Part shown: piece by piece, positions 8,869-17,772 of the stretch
Numbering within the stretch: the first letter of the stretch is position 1
Layout of the letters: each line of letters opens with the position of its first letter
DNA from: Limisphaera sp.
GTDB taxonomy: Bacteria > Verrucomicrobiota > Verrucomicrobiia > Limisphaerales > Limisphaeraceae
NCBI GenBank assembly: GCA_025057755.1
Contig: JANWVC010000028.1
Coordinates: forward strand, 1 to 64,000
DNA: 64,000 bases
Reading direction: 5' to 3'
The notes under the pieces: generated by a model
Told to the model about the DNA's origin: nothing
Databases searched by the model: none
The model's input: only the letters and a program-made list of their open reading frames with translations
Made by a program: the position numbers and the translations under genes

Positions 8869-9900
8869 ATGGCTCAACAAGTCTTCCACGCAAGCATCGA
8901 AGGAGCCCAGCACGGGGCCAAGTCTCTAGTAGAGTTCCTCGCTTACGCCAAACGCTCCGGCGCCGCCGGGGCCCAACCGTCCAACTACATGTTGGAAGGC
9001 GGCAAACTTTTCAAAAGTGCCAAGGAAATCCGCGATGCGTTTGAACAAGCCGGCCTCTCGCTCGACGGCATTTCGTGTCATTGCCCTTTCTGGGTACACA
9101 CGACCGCCTGGACGGGAAGTCCCACCATCCGCCCATTTATCCCGGCCGATGTAGCCAAGAAATCCCCGCAAGAGATTGAGAAGTGGGCTGAAACTTACTT
9201 GCTCAAACTCTTCGACCTGGCAGCAGAGCTGAATGTCAAGACGTTGCCCATGTTTTGGGGCGTAGCGTTCGGGTGGGAGGTTGCCACTGGCTATCCGTGG
9301 GGATTTTGGAAAGGCAAGGATTACGATCTTATCAAGGAAGGTCAGGAACGCTTTGTTAAAAAGACCGCCAAGTTGCGCAAGGCGGCCAACGAACGGGGCC
9401 TTTATCTGTGTCATGAGATTCATCCCGGCACAGCCGCAATGTGCGCCGATGATTTCCTGATGCTGGTCAACATCTGTGACGGAGACAAATGCCTGGCGGT
9501 GAATGCCGACCCTTCCCACTGTTGGGAAGGTGAAAGTTGGGAAACCCGCTTTCTGAAAGTCGGGCCGCGCGTTTACGCCGCCCACATCAAGAACCATGTG
9601 ATTCGCCCGGGATTTCCACTGCGAGCCATTGAGGCAGACTGGCCGAAGCGGGCCATGCAATTTGTTGATCTGCCTTCCGGTGTAATCAACATGCAACGAT
9701 ACGCAGAACTGCTGCTTCACATTGGTTATCCGGCCCGATATTGCCAGGCCACAGGACGTTCCACGGCTCCCCTGGTTGTAGAGGCGGAAAGCGCTCACAA
9801 GGATCTGGATTGGACCAGCACCAACGGCATTCAGTACGTGCGCGATCATCTTACGTGGCCCATGGCCGCAGGTTCCTTCGAAGAGGGCATGGGAGCCTAA
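8869..9900 (+). CDS. Cytoplasmic xylose-isomerase-like TIM-barrel sugar epimerase/isomerase
   Basis: 343 residues, no signal peptide. The fold of the xylose isomerase/AP endonuclease 2 superfamily shows in the spaced metal-ligand motifs at strand ends: CHEIHPGT (Glu), NADPSHC (Asp and His), AHIKNH (His) and VVEAESAH (Glu). Such enzymes isomerise or epimerise sugars or hydroxypyruvate-type substrates with a divalent metal; the actual substrate cannot be told. The start is supported by GGAG eight or nine bases upstream. It stands alone on its strand and is followed by a strong terminator. The long region FWVHTTAWTGSPTIRPFIPA is typical of the verrucomicrobial or planctomycete subfamily found beside Gfo/Idh/MocA genes. 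Confidence 0.8.
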   Translation: MAQQVFHASIEGAQHGAKSLVEFLAYAKRSGAAGAQPSNYMLEGGKLFKSAKEIRDAFEQAGLSLDGISCHCPFWVHTTAWTGSPTIRPFIPADVAKKSPQEIEKWAETYLLKLFDLAAELNVKTLPMFWGVAFGWEVATGYPWGFWKGKDYDLIKEGQERFVKKTAKLRKAANERGLYLCHEIHPGTAAMCADDFLMLVNICDGDKCLAVNADPSHCWEGESWETRFLKVGPRVYAAHIKNHVIRPGFPLRAIEADWPKRAMQFVDLPSGVINMQRYAELLLHIGYPARYCQATGRSTAPLVVEAESAHKDLDWTSTNGIQYVRDHLTWPMAAGSFEEGMGA

Positions 9901-9923
9901 GAGGATAGTTTCGGCCCCTGAGC

Positions 9924-9955
9924 GCGGGGCGCCCCGGCGGCGCCCCGCTTTTTTT
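9924..9955 (+). terminator. Rho-independent terminator of the TIM-barrel gene
   Basis: A perfect 10-bp GC stem (GCGGGGCGCC at 9924-9933 with its complement at 9939-9948), a 5-base loop and then seven T residues (9949-9955), 23 bases after the stop codon. This is the clearest intrinsic terminator in the window. Confidence 0.92.
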
Positions 9956-10055
9956 GGCGGGCATGAATTATGAGCTTCCGCCCATCCGCACCTGGCCCAT
10001 GCCCTTCCGACACGTGTCCATGGCAGATCTCCGCCGCAAATGCGGATCGGGCCAA

Positions 10056-10661
10056 TCAGGCCATGGCAGCCCGGATGCACTTCAGCAGTTCTTCATAAGT
10101 CTCCACCGCGGGGAATTGGGGGAACTGCGTGCGTACGGTTTCCGGGGCCCGGAACAAGAAGCCCACGTGCGCTTCCGTAAGCATAGCGGTGTCGTTGTAG
10201 GAGTCGCCGGCTGCGATCACGTGGTAATTGAGCAGCTTGAAAGCTGCCACAGCCCGTCGTTTTTGCTCTGGAATCCGTAGGCGATAATCTACGATCCGAT
10301 CGTTTTCCACCACCAATCGGTGGCACATCAAGGTGGGCCAACCCAATTGCCGCAACAGCGGCGTGGCAAATTGCTCAAAAGTATCGGACAGGATAATCAC
10401 CTGCACAAAAGAGCGGAGTTCATCAAGAAACTCGCGGGCGCCCGGCAGTGGACTCAATGTGCCGATGATACGTTGGATGTCGGACAATTTGAGCCCATGG
10501 CGATCCAACAAGGCCAAACGGCCCCGCATCAACCGGTCGTAATCCGGTTCGTCCCGGGTGGTGCGTCGCAATTCGGGGATGCTGGTTTTTTCCGCAACGG
10601 CGATCCAAATCTCCGGTGTCAGCACCCCTTCTAGATCCAGGGTCACCAGTGACTGTTTCAC
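10056..10661 (-). CDS. thrH: ThrH: phosphoserine phosphatase / homoserine phosphotransferase
   Basis: HAD-superfamily enzyme. The nucleophile motif is TLDLEGVLTPEIWIAVAEKT, with the DxEG form characteristic of ThrH rather than SerB. Motif II is IILSDTFEQF, and the acidic motif is AAGDSYNDTAML. ThrH dephosphorylates phosphoserine and can transfer phosphate to homoserine, so it sits in serine and threonine synthesis in the cytoplasm. The frame is open back to an ATG at 10709, but family members begin only a few residues before the DLEG motif, so I prefer the GTG at 10661 (201 residues); this start is not supported by a strong Shine-Dalgarno sequence. Stand-alone gene, divergent from the hydrolase gene at 10932. 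Confidence 0.88.
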   Translation of the reverse strand: MKQSLVTLDLEGVLTPEIWIAVAEKTSIPELRRTTRDEPDYDRLMRGRLALLDRHGLKLSDIQRIIGTLSPLPGAREFLDELRSFVQVIILSDTFEQFATPLLRQLGWPTLMCHRLVVENDRIVDYRLRIPEQKRRAVAAFKLLNYHVIAAGDSYNDTAMLTEAHVGFLFRAPETVRTQFPQFPAVETYEELLKCIRAAMA

Positions 10662-10931
10662 GAACGGGGAGTCTCGCCGAAAAAGCTTGCCGTTGTCCAG
10701 CGCCCGCACTTCTGGGGTAGATGAAAATTGGGGACGCCTGGTTTGCCCGATCGCGCCGTTCCGAAGCGCATCCGGAAAATGACCTCAATGAAGCCGGGTT
10801 ACGATTTCGGAATAGTCAAGGCCAAAGGTTGTTGCTTCAATACGTTTCGACTCGGTGCCGGGGCTTCCGGCAAGGCCTTGTCGCAGTCCAAACTTTAAAA
10901 TCATCCGAGCACGTGCTCGGAGTTACTCCAC

Positions 10932-11801
10932 ATGTGCCGAAATTTTTTGATGCCGCTGGTGCTGACGGTTGGTGTGGTGACAGCACAAGAAGAGGTCGTT
11001 CCGCTTTACGAAGGCCCTGCTCCTGGATCAGAGTCGTGGACACGGACCGAACAAGAGAGCGTGTCGAATCTATGGAACACCCGGATTGTCTTCAACGTGA
11101 CGCGTCCCACGTTGACGGTGTTCCGGCCGGACCCGGCGCGAGCCAACGGCACAGCGGTGATCATTTGTCCCGGAGGTGCGTTTTTCGCCCTTTCTATTGA
11201 TCGAGAGGGGCGTGATGTGGCGCGATGGCTGGCCCAGCGGGGGGTAACGGCTTTTGTTCTTAAATACCGGCTGGTGCCATGTGAAACGGATGACCCCACG
11301 CGGGAACTGATGACGCGCGGTCCGCTGGACCCGATCGTGGCGCTTGTGGTCAAGCTGGCGTTAGGAGATGGCCTGACCGCCGTGCGTCTGGTGCGCTCAC
11401 GCGCGGCCGAATTTGGAGTCAATCCACGTCGCATCGGCATCTTGGGGTTCTCAGCCGGTGGAACCGTGGCTACTTCGGTCGCCTTCCATTTCGACACGGA
11501 AAGCCGACCCGATTTTGTAGCACCCATTTACCTTGCCTACCACTGGGTTCCCCGGGAGGGCGGGGTGCCCAAGGATGGCCCGCCGATGTTTATTGTTGCG
11601 GCAACCGATGATCCGCTCCGTTTGGCCTCGCACAGTGTGGAGCTGTATCAAGATTGGACGCGGGCCGGGCATTCCGCCGAGCTGCATTTGTACGCGCGGG
11701 GCGGGCACGGTTTTGGCATGCGTAAACAGAATTTGCCGTCGGACCATTGGATCGAACGGTTTGCCGAATGGTTGGAAATGCACGGTTGGATGAAGCGCTA
11801 A
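10932..11801 (+). CDS. Secreted alpha/beta hydrolase (esterase, acetyl xylan esterase-like)
   Basis: 289 residues with a short signal peptide (MCRNFLMPLVLTVGVVTAQ). The alpha/beta hydrolase core shows the oxyanion region ICPGGAF (78-84), nucleophile elbow GFSAGG with Ser174, acid VAATDDP (Asp226/227) and His259 in GGHGFG. This arrangement fits the BD-FAE/acetyl xylan esterase-type family, which removes acyl groups from plant polysaccharides. The complete triad suggests an active enzyme. The next gene begins 134 bases downstream on the same strand. Substrate specificity is inferred from family only. Confidence 0.82.
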   Translation: MCRNFLMPLVLTVGVVTAQEEVVPLYEGPAPGSESWTRTEQESVSNLWNTRIVFNVTRPTLTVFRPDPARANGTAVIICPGGAFFALSIDREGRDVARWLAQRGVTAFVLKYRLVPCETDDPTRELMTRGPLDPIVALVVKLALGDGLTAVRLVRSRAAEFGVNPRRIGILGFSAGGTVATSVAFHFDTESRPDFVAPIYLAYHWVPREGGVPKDGPPMFIVAATDDPLRLASHSVELYQDWTRAGHSAELHLYARGGHGFGMRKQNLPSDHWIERFAEWLEMHGWMKR

Positions 11802-11900
11802 GGCTTCCTCAGCTGCTCATTTTCTCGAGCCGCTTTGCTCCGACCGCAAGGGCCGGGCGAAGATCGCAAGCTTCCCGTCAGAAATCCGTTATTCGTTCAA

Positions 11901-11929
11901 TTGACATTCGACGGCCCTCGACGCATAAG
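11901..11929 (+). promoter_or_regulatory. Possible sigma-70-type promoter close to the Gfo/Idh/MocA start
   Basis: A perfect TTGACA at 11901-11906, a 17-base spacer, then CATAAG at 11924-11929 (four of six matches to TATAAT). The predicted transcription start falls at or next to the ATG at 11936, so the transcript would be leaderless or nearly so. This is a motif match by eye only and may be chance. Confidence 0.3.
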
Positions 11930-11935
11930 AGCCCC

Positions 11936-13303
11936 ATGACGAACGTCCGCGCTCTCAGCCGCCGCCAATTCCTAAAAACTACCGGTCGAACCGCCCTCGG
12001 GGTCGCCGCCGGTGCGGCCCTGCCCAATCTATTCCTAAACCGCACCCGGGCTGCCTCGGGGCAAAACCCATCCGAATTTGTCCGCGTGGGTTTCATCGGG
12101 ATGGGCGGGCAGGGGATGAGCAATTTGCGGGCCCTAATGAAAAATGCCGTGGCTGTGTGTGATGTCGATCAAAATCACTTGCAGGCCGCCCGGCAAGCCG
12201 TTGAAAAGGCCACGGGACGCACCTGCGCAGTGTATCGAGATTATCGGCGCATGCTCGAGGATGCATCCCTCGATGCCGTGTGCATCAGCACGCCAGACCA
12301 TTGGCATGCCCTGCCAACGATTCATGCTTGCGAAGCCGGCAAGGATGTGTATGTCGAAAAGCCACTGACGCTGACCATTGAAGAAGGTCGCGTGATGGTG
12401 TCCGTGGCGCGTCACACGGGTCGCGTCGTGCAAACCGGCAGTCAGCAACGGTCCGACACGCGTTTTCGTCAGGCCGTCGAGCTGGTTCGCAACGGTCGGC
12501 TGGGCGTCATTAAACGTGTTTTGGTCGGGCTGACCGGAGTCAATTGGACCAACGAACCGGCTGTGCCGGACTCGGAGCCGCCTCCTGAGCTTGATTATGA
12601 CTTCTGGCTAGGACCGGCTCCTTGGCGTCCCTACAACAAACATCGAGTCCATTATTACTTCCGCTTTTTCTGGGATTACTCCGGCGGCCAGATGACCAAC
12701 TGGGGGGCGCATCATTTGGACATTGCTCAATGGGGCCTCGGTATGGATGGATCCGGGCCCGTTGAAATTCGTGGGACGGGTGAGTTTGACCCTCAGAAAC
12801 GGTTTGAGGTTCCTGCAGCCTTTTCCATTACTTATCGATATGCCAACGGCGTGCTGGTGGAATGCCGCAGTCCGCGTGCCTTGATTACGGAGTTGTTGCC
12901 CGACCGGGCCCAAGAGGCGCGCCAACTGCTCAACGGGCGCGATGAATTCACCGGCTGCATCTTCGAGGGGGAACGCGGTCTGCTTTACGTCAACCGGGGC
13001 GTCATTAGCGCCTGGCCTGAGGAGATCCTAGAGCAGGCCATTGGGGACAGCGATCTGCGCGCATATGCCAGCCGAAATCATCATCAGAACTGGTTGGATT
13101 GCATCCGTACGCGGGCTCTCCCCATATGCGACGTTGCCGTGGGTCATCGGTCTGCTACGGTCTGTCACTTGGGCAACATTGCTGTCCGGACCGGTCGGGT
13201 GGTGCGCTGGGATCCGGTGCAGGAACGCATCCTCGGCGATGCCGACTTGGCGCGCTGGGTCTCCAAGCCGTATCGTCCGCCTTGGTCCCTGCCCAAACTC
13301 TGA
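11936..13303 (+). CDS. Tat-exported Gfo/Idh/MocA family oxidoreductase
   Basis: 455 residues from the ATG at 11936, chosen because it places the twin-arginine signal LSRRQFLKTT at the very N-terminus (residues 6-15), followed by an Ala-rich hydrophobic stretch; the frame is open further upstream but that part is not protein-like. The Rossmann motif GFIGMGGQG binds NAD(P); the family EKP motif is in DVYVEKPLTLT, and NWGAHHLDIAQWGLG is the typical substrate-side His/Asp motif of the exported planctomycete/verrucomicrobial branch. Such enzymes oxidise or reduce sugars and inositols. Export with a bound cofactor fits the Tat route. The substrate is unknown. Confidence 0.83.
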   Translation: MTNVRALSRRQFLKTTGRTALGVAAGAALPNLFLNRTRAASGQNPSEFVRVGFIGMGGQGMSNLRALMKNAVAVCDVDQNHLQAARQAVEKATGRTCAVYRDYRRMLEDASLDAVCISTPDHWHALPTIHACEAGKDVYVEKPLTLTIEEGRVMVSVARHTGRVVQTGSQQRSDTRFRQAVELVRNGRLGVIKRVLVGLTGVNWTNEPAVPDSEPPPELDYDFWLGPAPWRPYNKHRVHYYFRFFWDYSGGQMTNWGAHHLDIAQWGLGMDGSGPVEIRGTGEFDPQKRFEVPAAFSITYRYANGVLVECRSPRALITELLPDRAQEARQLLNGRDEFTGCIFEGERGLLYVNRGVISAWPEEILEQAIGDSDLRAYASRNHHQNWLDCIRTRALPICDVAVGHRSATVCHLGNIAVRTGRVVRWDPVQERILGDADLARWVSKPYRPPWSLPKL

Positions 13304-13389
13304 GAAGTCTAAACTGCAGGTCGCCACAGCATCGCGGAACCATGAAAGGTCGGGCCGCCTGCGGGGTTGGCAAACCCGGGCAAGTTTCT

Positions 13390-15060
13390 TCAGAGCCCCG
13401 GTTGGGTAGGATCGGACGGGGGTTGACGATCCATGGATTGCGTGATCAAGCTGCCCCGGCTGCCCAGACTTCGATGACGAGACTGCCAAATCCACCCCAT
13501 TACGGCGCAGAGGATGCACAGCAATCCGCTGACGATCATCCACCAACGCTTTGATCGGGAGGAACTTGCAGGTATGGCGGTGCCTTGCACGGACGGCTGG
13601 GCCGTTTTCATGGGGTCAGATGCCGTGAATCCGAGTACAGCCGGCTCTATTGCGTCAGGCAAAGAACCGCGCCCTTGGATGGGCAGTGCTCCGTCTCCAG
13701 AGCCCGTTGGGCTTGGCTCCTTTGTTTCAGCGGGCGAGAGAACGCCTGTTGCCGGTGTTAATTCAGAGGCCCATTCTGATCGCGCTTTTCGTACCGGCTG
13801 AAGTGCTTGGACGGAATCTTGTGTCACCGGCGCAGACCCGGGTGGAGCGATGCCAGACTGCTCAGGCGCGCTCGTTGGCATACCCCGGGGCATAGCTCCT
13901 CCGCTTTTGGCGGGTTCGGTTCTTGTTGAGGGCATCCGGTCCTGCGAGGCCATGCGTGCGGGTTCCTCAATGCTCGCAAATTCGCCTTTCTTTTGAGTAT
14001 CCGCATCTTCCAACCGAGCTGGCGGACCGGCCTGAGTTAACCCCACGCGATGCGAACCGGTCTGCAGTGGGGCCTCAGGTGCGGAACTTGAATCAGCGAG
14101 TTTACCGGCACTCGCAGAGAGAGGGTCGCGCTCCAAGTTTGGATCCGGGCGCCCTGCGTCGGCCGCGTTTGTGGAAGCATGTCGAAAAGCCACGGCCTCT
14201 TGAACACGGGTCGAAGCAGCCTGAGGGTCGGTTACACCTTTTGCGGAAGCCATTGCGAGGGGGGGGCCTTCTAACTTCTTGGACTCGGGTTCCTCAGAAC
14301 GGAGAGCCGCCAACCGGGAAACGGTTTGCTCGTAAGGCAAGGCAGGTATCTCCACCGGCCAAGGGGGTTGACCGATTGTATACAGCTTCCAGTCACCATT
14401 CTCGGCCCGGAGCACGATTACCACAGGTTGTCGCAAACGCCGTTGCTGGCGTCGGATTGCTTGCACGGCTCGGTTGACCGACTCATCAAACGGCGTGCCT
14501 GCCAAGGGCCGTTCGCCGCTGCAGAATAACAGAAGGTTAAAACGCGCTGATTGCCTGGCGACGATTTGAGCCAGCGGGGGAACCAGAGCCGGTTCGCCTC
14601 GGTGCTGCCACGAACAGGTCTGCAAGAACTCTCTCAACATGTCTGCGATCTTTGGGCCCTGTCCGGGATACCAGGTCTGCAAAGGGAATTGTCCGGTGGT
14701 AACCTGATGATCAAAGGTCCAAACGCCGATGGTGTCACCCGGTTGGAGACGCTGGTCGAATCCGGAGAGCAGCAGCTTTTCCAGAGTGATCATCAAAGCC
14801 TCTCGACGCGGGGCCATGTCGGCCGAGGTTTCAATGGCCAGCAACCAGCGTCCTTCCTGACCGAGGGATTCGGACGCAACCCCTAGGGCTGAGCTTTGCG
14901 CAAAAGCGACCATCACCACGCATCCGCCAATCGGACCCAAGATGCGCCGGCCCCAATGGTGAAGGAGAAACCTCGCAGCCTGTTCCGCTGATTGTCTTCG
15001 AAGCGGTTTGCGCCAGTTGCGCATCGGCAACGGGGTCCGGCGGGAAACAATTCGGAGCAT
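13390..15060 (-). CDS. vWA-like membrane protein with long low-complexity linker
   Basis: About 556 residues. After a hydrophobic N-terminal segment (GPIGGCVVMVAFAQSSALGVA) comes a domain resembling a von Willebrand factor A fold: RWLLAIETSADMAPRREAL, then GDTIGVWTFD and FNLLLFCSGERPL, although the first motif reads ETSADM instead of a clean DxSxS. About 230 residues of Ala/Pro/Ser/Thr-rich, probably disordered sequence follow. Next comes a transmembrane helix close to the C-terminus (WWMIVSGLLCILCAVMGWIW) and a short basic tail. The ATG at 15060 avoids overlap with the NYN gene; an ATG at 15102 in frame is the alternative. I do not recognise a specific family. It could be an envelope stress or secretion-associated protein. 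Confidence 0.6.
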   Translation of the reverse strand: MLRIVSRRTPLPMRNWRKPLRRQSAEQAARFLLHHWGRRILGPIGGCVVMVAFAQSSALGVASESLGQEGRWLLAIETSADMAPRREALMITLEKLLLSGFDQRLQPGDTIGVWTFDHQVTTGQFPLQTWYPGQGPKIADMLREFLQTCSWQHRGEPALVPPLAQIVARQSARFNLLLFCSGERPLAGTPFDESVNRAVQAIRRQQRRLRQPVVIVLRAENGDWKLYTIGQPPWPVEIPALPYEQTVSRLAALRSEEPESKKLEGPPLAMASAKGVTDPQAASTRVQEAVAFRHASTNAADAGRPDPNLERDPLSASAGKLADSSSAPEAPLQTGSHRVGLTQAGPPARLEDADTQKKGEFASIEEPARMASQDRMPSTRTEPAKSGGAMPRGMPTSAPEQSGIAPPGSAPVTQDSVQALQPVRKARSEWASELTPATGVLSPAETKEPSPTGSGDGALPIQGRGSLPDAIEPAVLGFTASDPMKTAQPSVQGTAIPASSSRSKRWWMIVSGLLCILCAVMGWIWQSRHRSLGSRGSLITQSMDRQPPSDPTQPGL

Positions 15061-15070
15061 GGAGACTACT

Positions 15071-15553
15071 TCAAAACCGGTTTCGAAAACGGGCATGATC
15101 ACGCTGGTTCAAACGACGTAGCTCCTGTTGGTGCTCTGCCAGCAGCTTTTGTGCATGTTGCATGAACTCGCTGCACGACCAGGTCCATGCCCCAAATGCT
15201 TCCACGGTTTGCCGCTCCAGCAGGTCTTCCGTGACCACCAGCACCTCCCCCAAAGGCGCCAATCGCGCAGCCACCCGCTCAATCATCGCATCAGCGGTTT
15301 GGCCGGGCTCGGAAAACAACACTTCGATGGCCTCCTGGCCAGCCGGCGGCGGGGGCGGTCCGCGGCGCTGTCGCGCATCAAAAAACACCGTCACAGGCGT
15401 GCCGGTGATGTCCTGGTAATGCGTCAGCACCCGGATCAATGCTTCCCGGGCTGGAGCCGAATGACGGGGCTGACCGGCAGCCAGTTCCGGCCATTGATGC
15501 AGCAGGCTGTATCCGTCAATCAAGATCCGGATGGGCGGCACAGCTAGGAACAT
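15071..15553 (-). CDS. NYN-domain (YacP-like) RNase-fold protein
   Basis: 160 residues. The NYN/PIN-like nuclease fold is indicated by the acidic positions IRILIDGYSLLH (Asp near the first strand), TVFFDARQ, TADAMIERV and VVTEDLLE, the order found in YacP-like proteins. These are metal-dependent RNases or RNase-like proteins of RNA turnover; YacP (Rae1) cuts mRNA on the ribosome in Bacillus. It lies 149 bases downstream of rplW on the same strand, where rplB would normally be, and is followed by the vWA-like gene 10 bases away. A poly-Pro loop (PPPPPAG) is unusual but does not disrupt the motifs. Confidence 0.78.
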   Translation of the reverse strand: MFLAVPPIRILIDGYSLLHQWPELAAGQPRHSAPAREALIRVLTHYQDITGTPVTVFFDARQRRGPPPPPAGQEAIEVLFSEPGQTADAMIERVAARLAPLGEVLVVTEDLLERQTVEAFGAWTWSCSEFMQHAQKLLAEHQQELRRLNQRDHARFRNRF

Positions 15554-15702
15554 ACCAGCCTATGCCGCTGTGGAAAACCGGAAAGTGCAACCAACCCTGC
15601 CCGATGGAAAGGCTGCGACCGGGCTCTGTCGCTGTGCGCAAAACAGGGCTGCTTGGCGCCTTGGGCAGGCCTAAACACATCCGCACGAAAAGGATGTTAT
15701 CG

Positions 15703-15984
15703 TCACGTCAGGACGATCTTGTCGCCTTCCTTGAGCGTGACAACGGCCTTTTTCCAATCCGGCGATTGTCCGGCTTGATGCGTGCGCTGCCGGCGAAGTT
15801 TGCCCCGCACGTTCATGGTGTTGACGCGGAGGACCTTGACTTTGAACAGTTCCTCCACGGCCTTTTTAATCTGGTACTTATTGGCGCGGCGATCCACTAC
15901 CAGGGTGTATTGATTGTACTTCTCGCTCTGCCGCGTCCCTTTTTCCGTGAGGCGCACAGTTTTGACGATCTGAAAGCTGTCCAT
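15703..15984 (-). CDS. rplW: 50S ribosomal protein L23
   Basis: 93 residues from the ATG at 15984. Family-specific stretches are visible: VRLTEKGT (the 'TEK' motif), [22 protein letters not shown] and [13 protein letters not shown]23 binds 23S rRNA next to the exit tunnel and docks trigger factor and SRP. The frame is open to an ATG at 16068 that would overlap rplD by 38 bases; the downstream start matches the usual family length. Last ribosomal gene of the operon here: rplB, its normal neighbour, does not follow. Confidence 0.92.
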   Translation of the reverse strand: MDSFQIVKTVRLTEKGTRQSEKYNQYTLVVDRRANKYQIKKAVEELFKVKVLRVNTMNVRGKLRRQRTHQAGQSPDWKKAVVTLKEGDKIVLT

Positions 15985-16030
15985 GGCCAATTTTTCAATG
16001 AGCACCCAGCCAAGGCTGGTGCAATGCGTG

Positions 16031-16660
16031 TTACGATTCCTCCCGGAGCCTTTGCTCCACCTTTTCAAAGGCAGCTCGCGTAAAAACGAGCGTGTCGGGC
16101 CGCAAAACGTCGTACGTGTGCAGGTTCTCCCCCGTGGTCACTTCCACATTCGGAATGTTTCGGGAAGCAAGCAAAAGGTTTCGGTCCGGCGGGCTAGCGA
16201 CAATCAACACGGTCCCGCGAACTTCCAATGCCTTGAGGACGTTCAGGAAATCCCGCGTCTTGTGGTTTGGCAGATTGAGGTCGTCCACGACGATGACGTC
16301 CCCTGCCCGCAGGCGTTCGGTCAGGGCTTTGCGCAGTGCAAGCTTTTTGACACGCGCGTTAACCTTCAGGGAAAAGTCACGCGGCTTGGGGCCAAAGACA
16401 ACCCCGCCTCCACGCCATAGCGGCGATTGGAACGATCCGGCCCGGGCGCGACCCGTGCCTTTCTGCCGCCACGGTTTTTTGCCAGTACCGGCCACTTCCC
16501 CCAACGTCTTTGTACAGGCCGTGCCGCGCCGGCGGTTGGCCAGGTGGGCTACGACGACATCGTGAACGGCCTGGGAGCCACGCATGCCTTCAACCAGAGG
16601 GAAACCAACCTCCAGTTCTCCCTGCGGTTTGCCGAGCGTATTCTTAACGACCAGTTTCAT
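16031..16660 (-). CDS. rplD: 50S ribosomal protein L4
   Basis: 209 residues, the standard L4 length. Diagnostic segments: [42 protein letters not shown] (the extended rRNA-binding loop that lines the exit tunnel) and a C-terminal Rossmann-like part ([18 protein letters not shown]). In many bacteria free L4 also represses the S10 operon; whether it does so here is unknown. Second-last ribosomal gene of the cluster, 13 bases from rplC. Confidence 0.96.
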   Translation of the reverse strand: MKLVVKNTLGKPQGELEVGFPLVEGMRGSQAVHDVVVAHLANRRRGTACTKTLGEVAGTGKKPWRQKGTGRARAGSFQSPLWRGGGVVFGPKPRDFSLKVNARVKKLALRKALTERLRAGDVIVVDDLNLPNHKTRDFLNVLKALEVRGTVLIVASPPDRNLLLASRNIPNVEVTTGENLHTYDVLRPDTLVFTRAAFEKVEQRLREES

Positions 16661-16673
16661 GAGACGAAATCAC

Positions 16674-17432
16674 CTATTTTTTGACGGTTTTTTTAGCGGC
16701 CGCCTTGGGCTTCGCCTCTGCTGCGGCGACGGAAGCTTGAGTTTTCTTGGATCGAACAGAACCCTTCGGCCGCTTTTTAGCCTCGCGAATGATTACATAA
16801 TCGCCGTTGGCTCCCGGAATGGATCCTTTGATTAACAACAGTTGCTCCTGCTCCCGAACCTGAAGGATCTCAAGGTTCTGGACCGTGCGACGGACCTGCC
16901 CCATGTGCCCGGGCATGCGCATGCCGCGGCGGACTGTACCCGGGAAAGAACGCTGACCGATGGCCCCTGGCCGGCGATGCCATCCTTTGGAACCATGCGA
17001 GGCGTCGCCACCTCGAAATCCGTGCCGCTTGACCACACCTTCGAATCCGCGACCCTTGGTAATGCCGATTGCGTCCACAAAGTCGCCCGCCGCAAAAATC
17101 CCCGGACCGATGACATCGCCGGGCTTTACAGGCAGCGAGAAGTCACGAAACTCGCGAATGCGACGCACTGCCACTAGTTGAACTGGGTTTTTTTCGGAGC
17201 CCTCCGGAACCTGTACGCCATACTTCTTTAAATGCCCCAAAATGGGCTTGTTCAATCGCTGAATCTTTTGATCGCCAAAGGCCAGTTGCACAGCGCTGTA
17301 CCCGTCCGTCTCCTTCGTTTTACACTGTAAAACACGGTTCGGCCCGGCCTGGACGATGGTGACCTGTTGCAACACGCCGTTGGCATCGTATATCCGGGTC
17401 TGGCCAAGCTTCCTTCCAATAAGACCAATCAT
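16674..17432 (-). CDS. rplC: 50S ribosomal protein L3
   Basis: 252 residues from MIGLIGRKLGQTRIY at 17432. The bacterial L3 signature is clear: FVDAIGITKGRGFEGVVKRH, GSKGWHRRPGAIGQRSFPGT and RGMRMPGHMG. L3 nucleates 50S assembly and touches the peptidyl-transferase centre. The C-terminus carries an extra Ala/Lys-rich tail of about 30 residues (SVAAAEAKPKAAAKKTVKK), longer than in the usual protein of about 210 residues. The upstream in-frame ATG at 17489 would add 19 non-conserved residues and overlap rpsJ, so it is rejected. Confidence 0.95.
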   Translation of the reverse strand: MIGLIGRKLGQTRIYDANGVLQQVTIVQAGPNRVLQCKTKETDGYSAVQLAFGDQKIQRLNKPILGHLKKYGVQVPEGSEKNPVQLVAVRRIREFRDFSLPVKPGDVIGPGIFAAGDFVDAIGITKGRGFEGVVKRHGFRGGDASHGSKGWHRRPGAIGQRSFPGTVRRGMRMPGHMGQVRRTVQNLEILQVREQEQLLLIKGSIPGANGDYVIIREAKKRPKGSVRSKKTQASVAAAEAKPKAAAKKTVKK

Positions 17433-17463
17433 AGGCAGAAACGTGCAAGAGGTTGGGGCCGGG

Positions 17464-17772
17464 TCAGATCTTGATGGTGATGTCCACACCCGCCGGCAGG
17501 TTCAGTTTTTTCAGCTCATCCACCGTGCGCGCTGTGGGTTCAATAATATCGATGAGGCGCTTGTGCGTCCGCTGCTCGAAGGTCTCCATGGACTTTTTGT
17601 CCACGTGCGGAGACCGGTGAACGGTCCACCGCTCGATTTTCGTCGGCAGCGGGATGGGCCCCGCCACACGGGCACCGGTGCGCTTGACCGTCTCGGCAAT
17701 TTCCCGTGCCGAGTCGTCTATGACCCGGTGGTCATAGGCCTTCAACCGAATCCGAATGCGTTGTACTGGCAT
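17464..17772 (-). CDS. rpsJ: 30S ribosomal protein S10
   Basis: 102 residues from the ATG at 17772, the normal S10 length. Recognised by [39 protein letters not shown] and [17 protein letters not shown]10 is part of the 30S head and is also NusE in antitermination. First gene of the S10 operon; 31 bases separate it from rplC. Neither fusA nor tuf, frequent upstream neighbours, is found within the next 1.4 kb. Confidence 0.96.
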   Translation of the reverse strand: MPVQRIRIRLKAYDHRVIDDSAREIAETVKRTGARVAGPIPLPTKIERWTVHRSPHVDKKSMETFEQRTHKRLIDIIEPTARTVDELKKLNLPAGVDITIKI

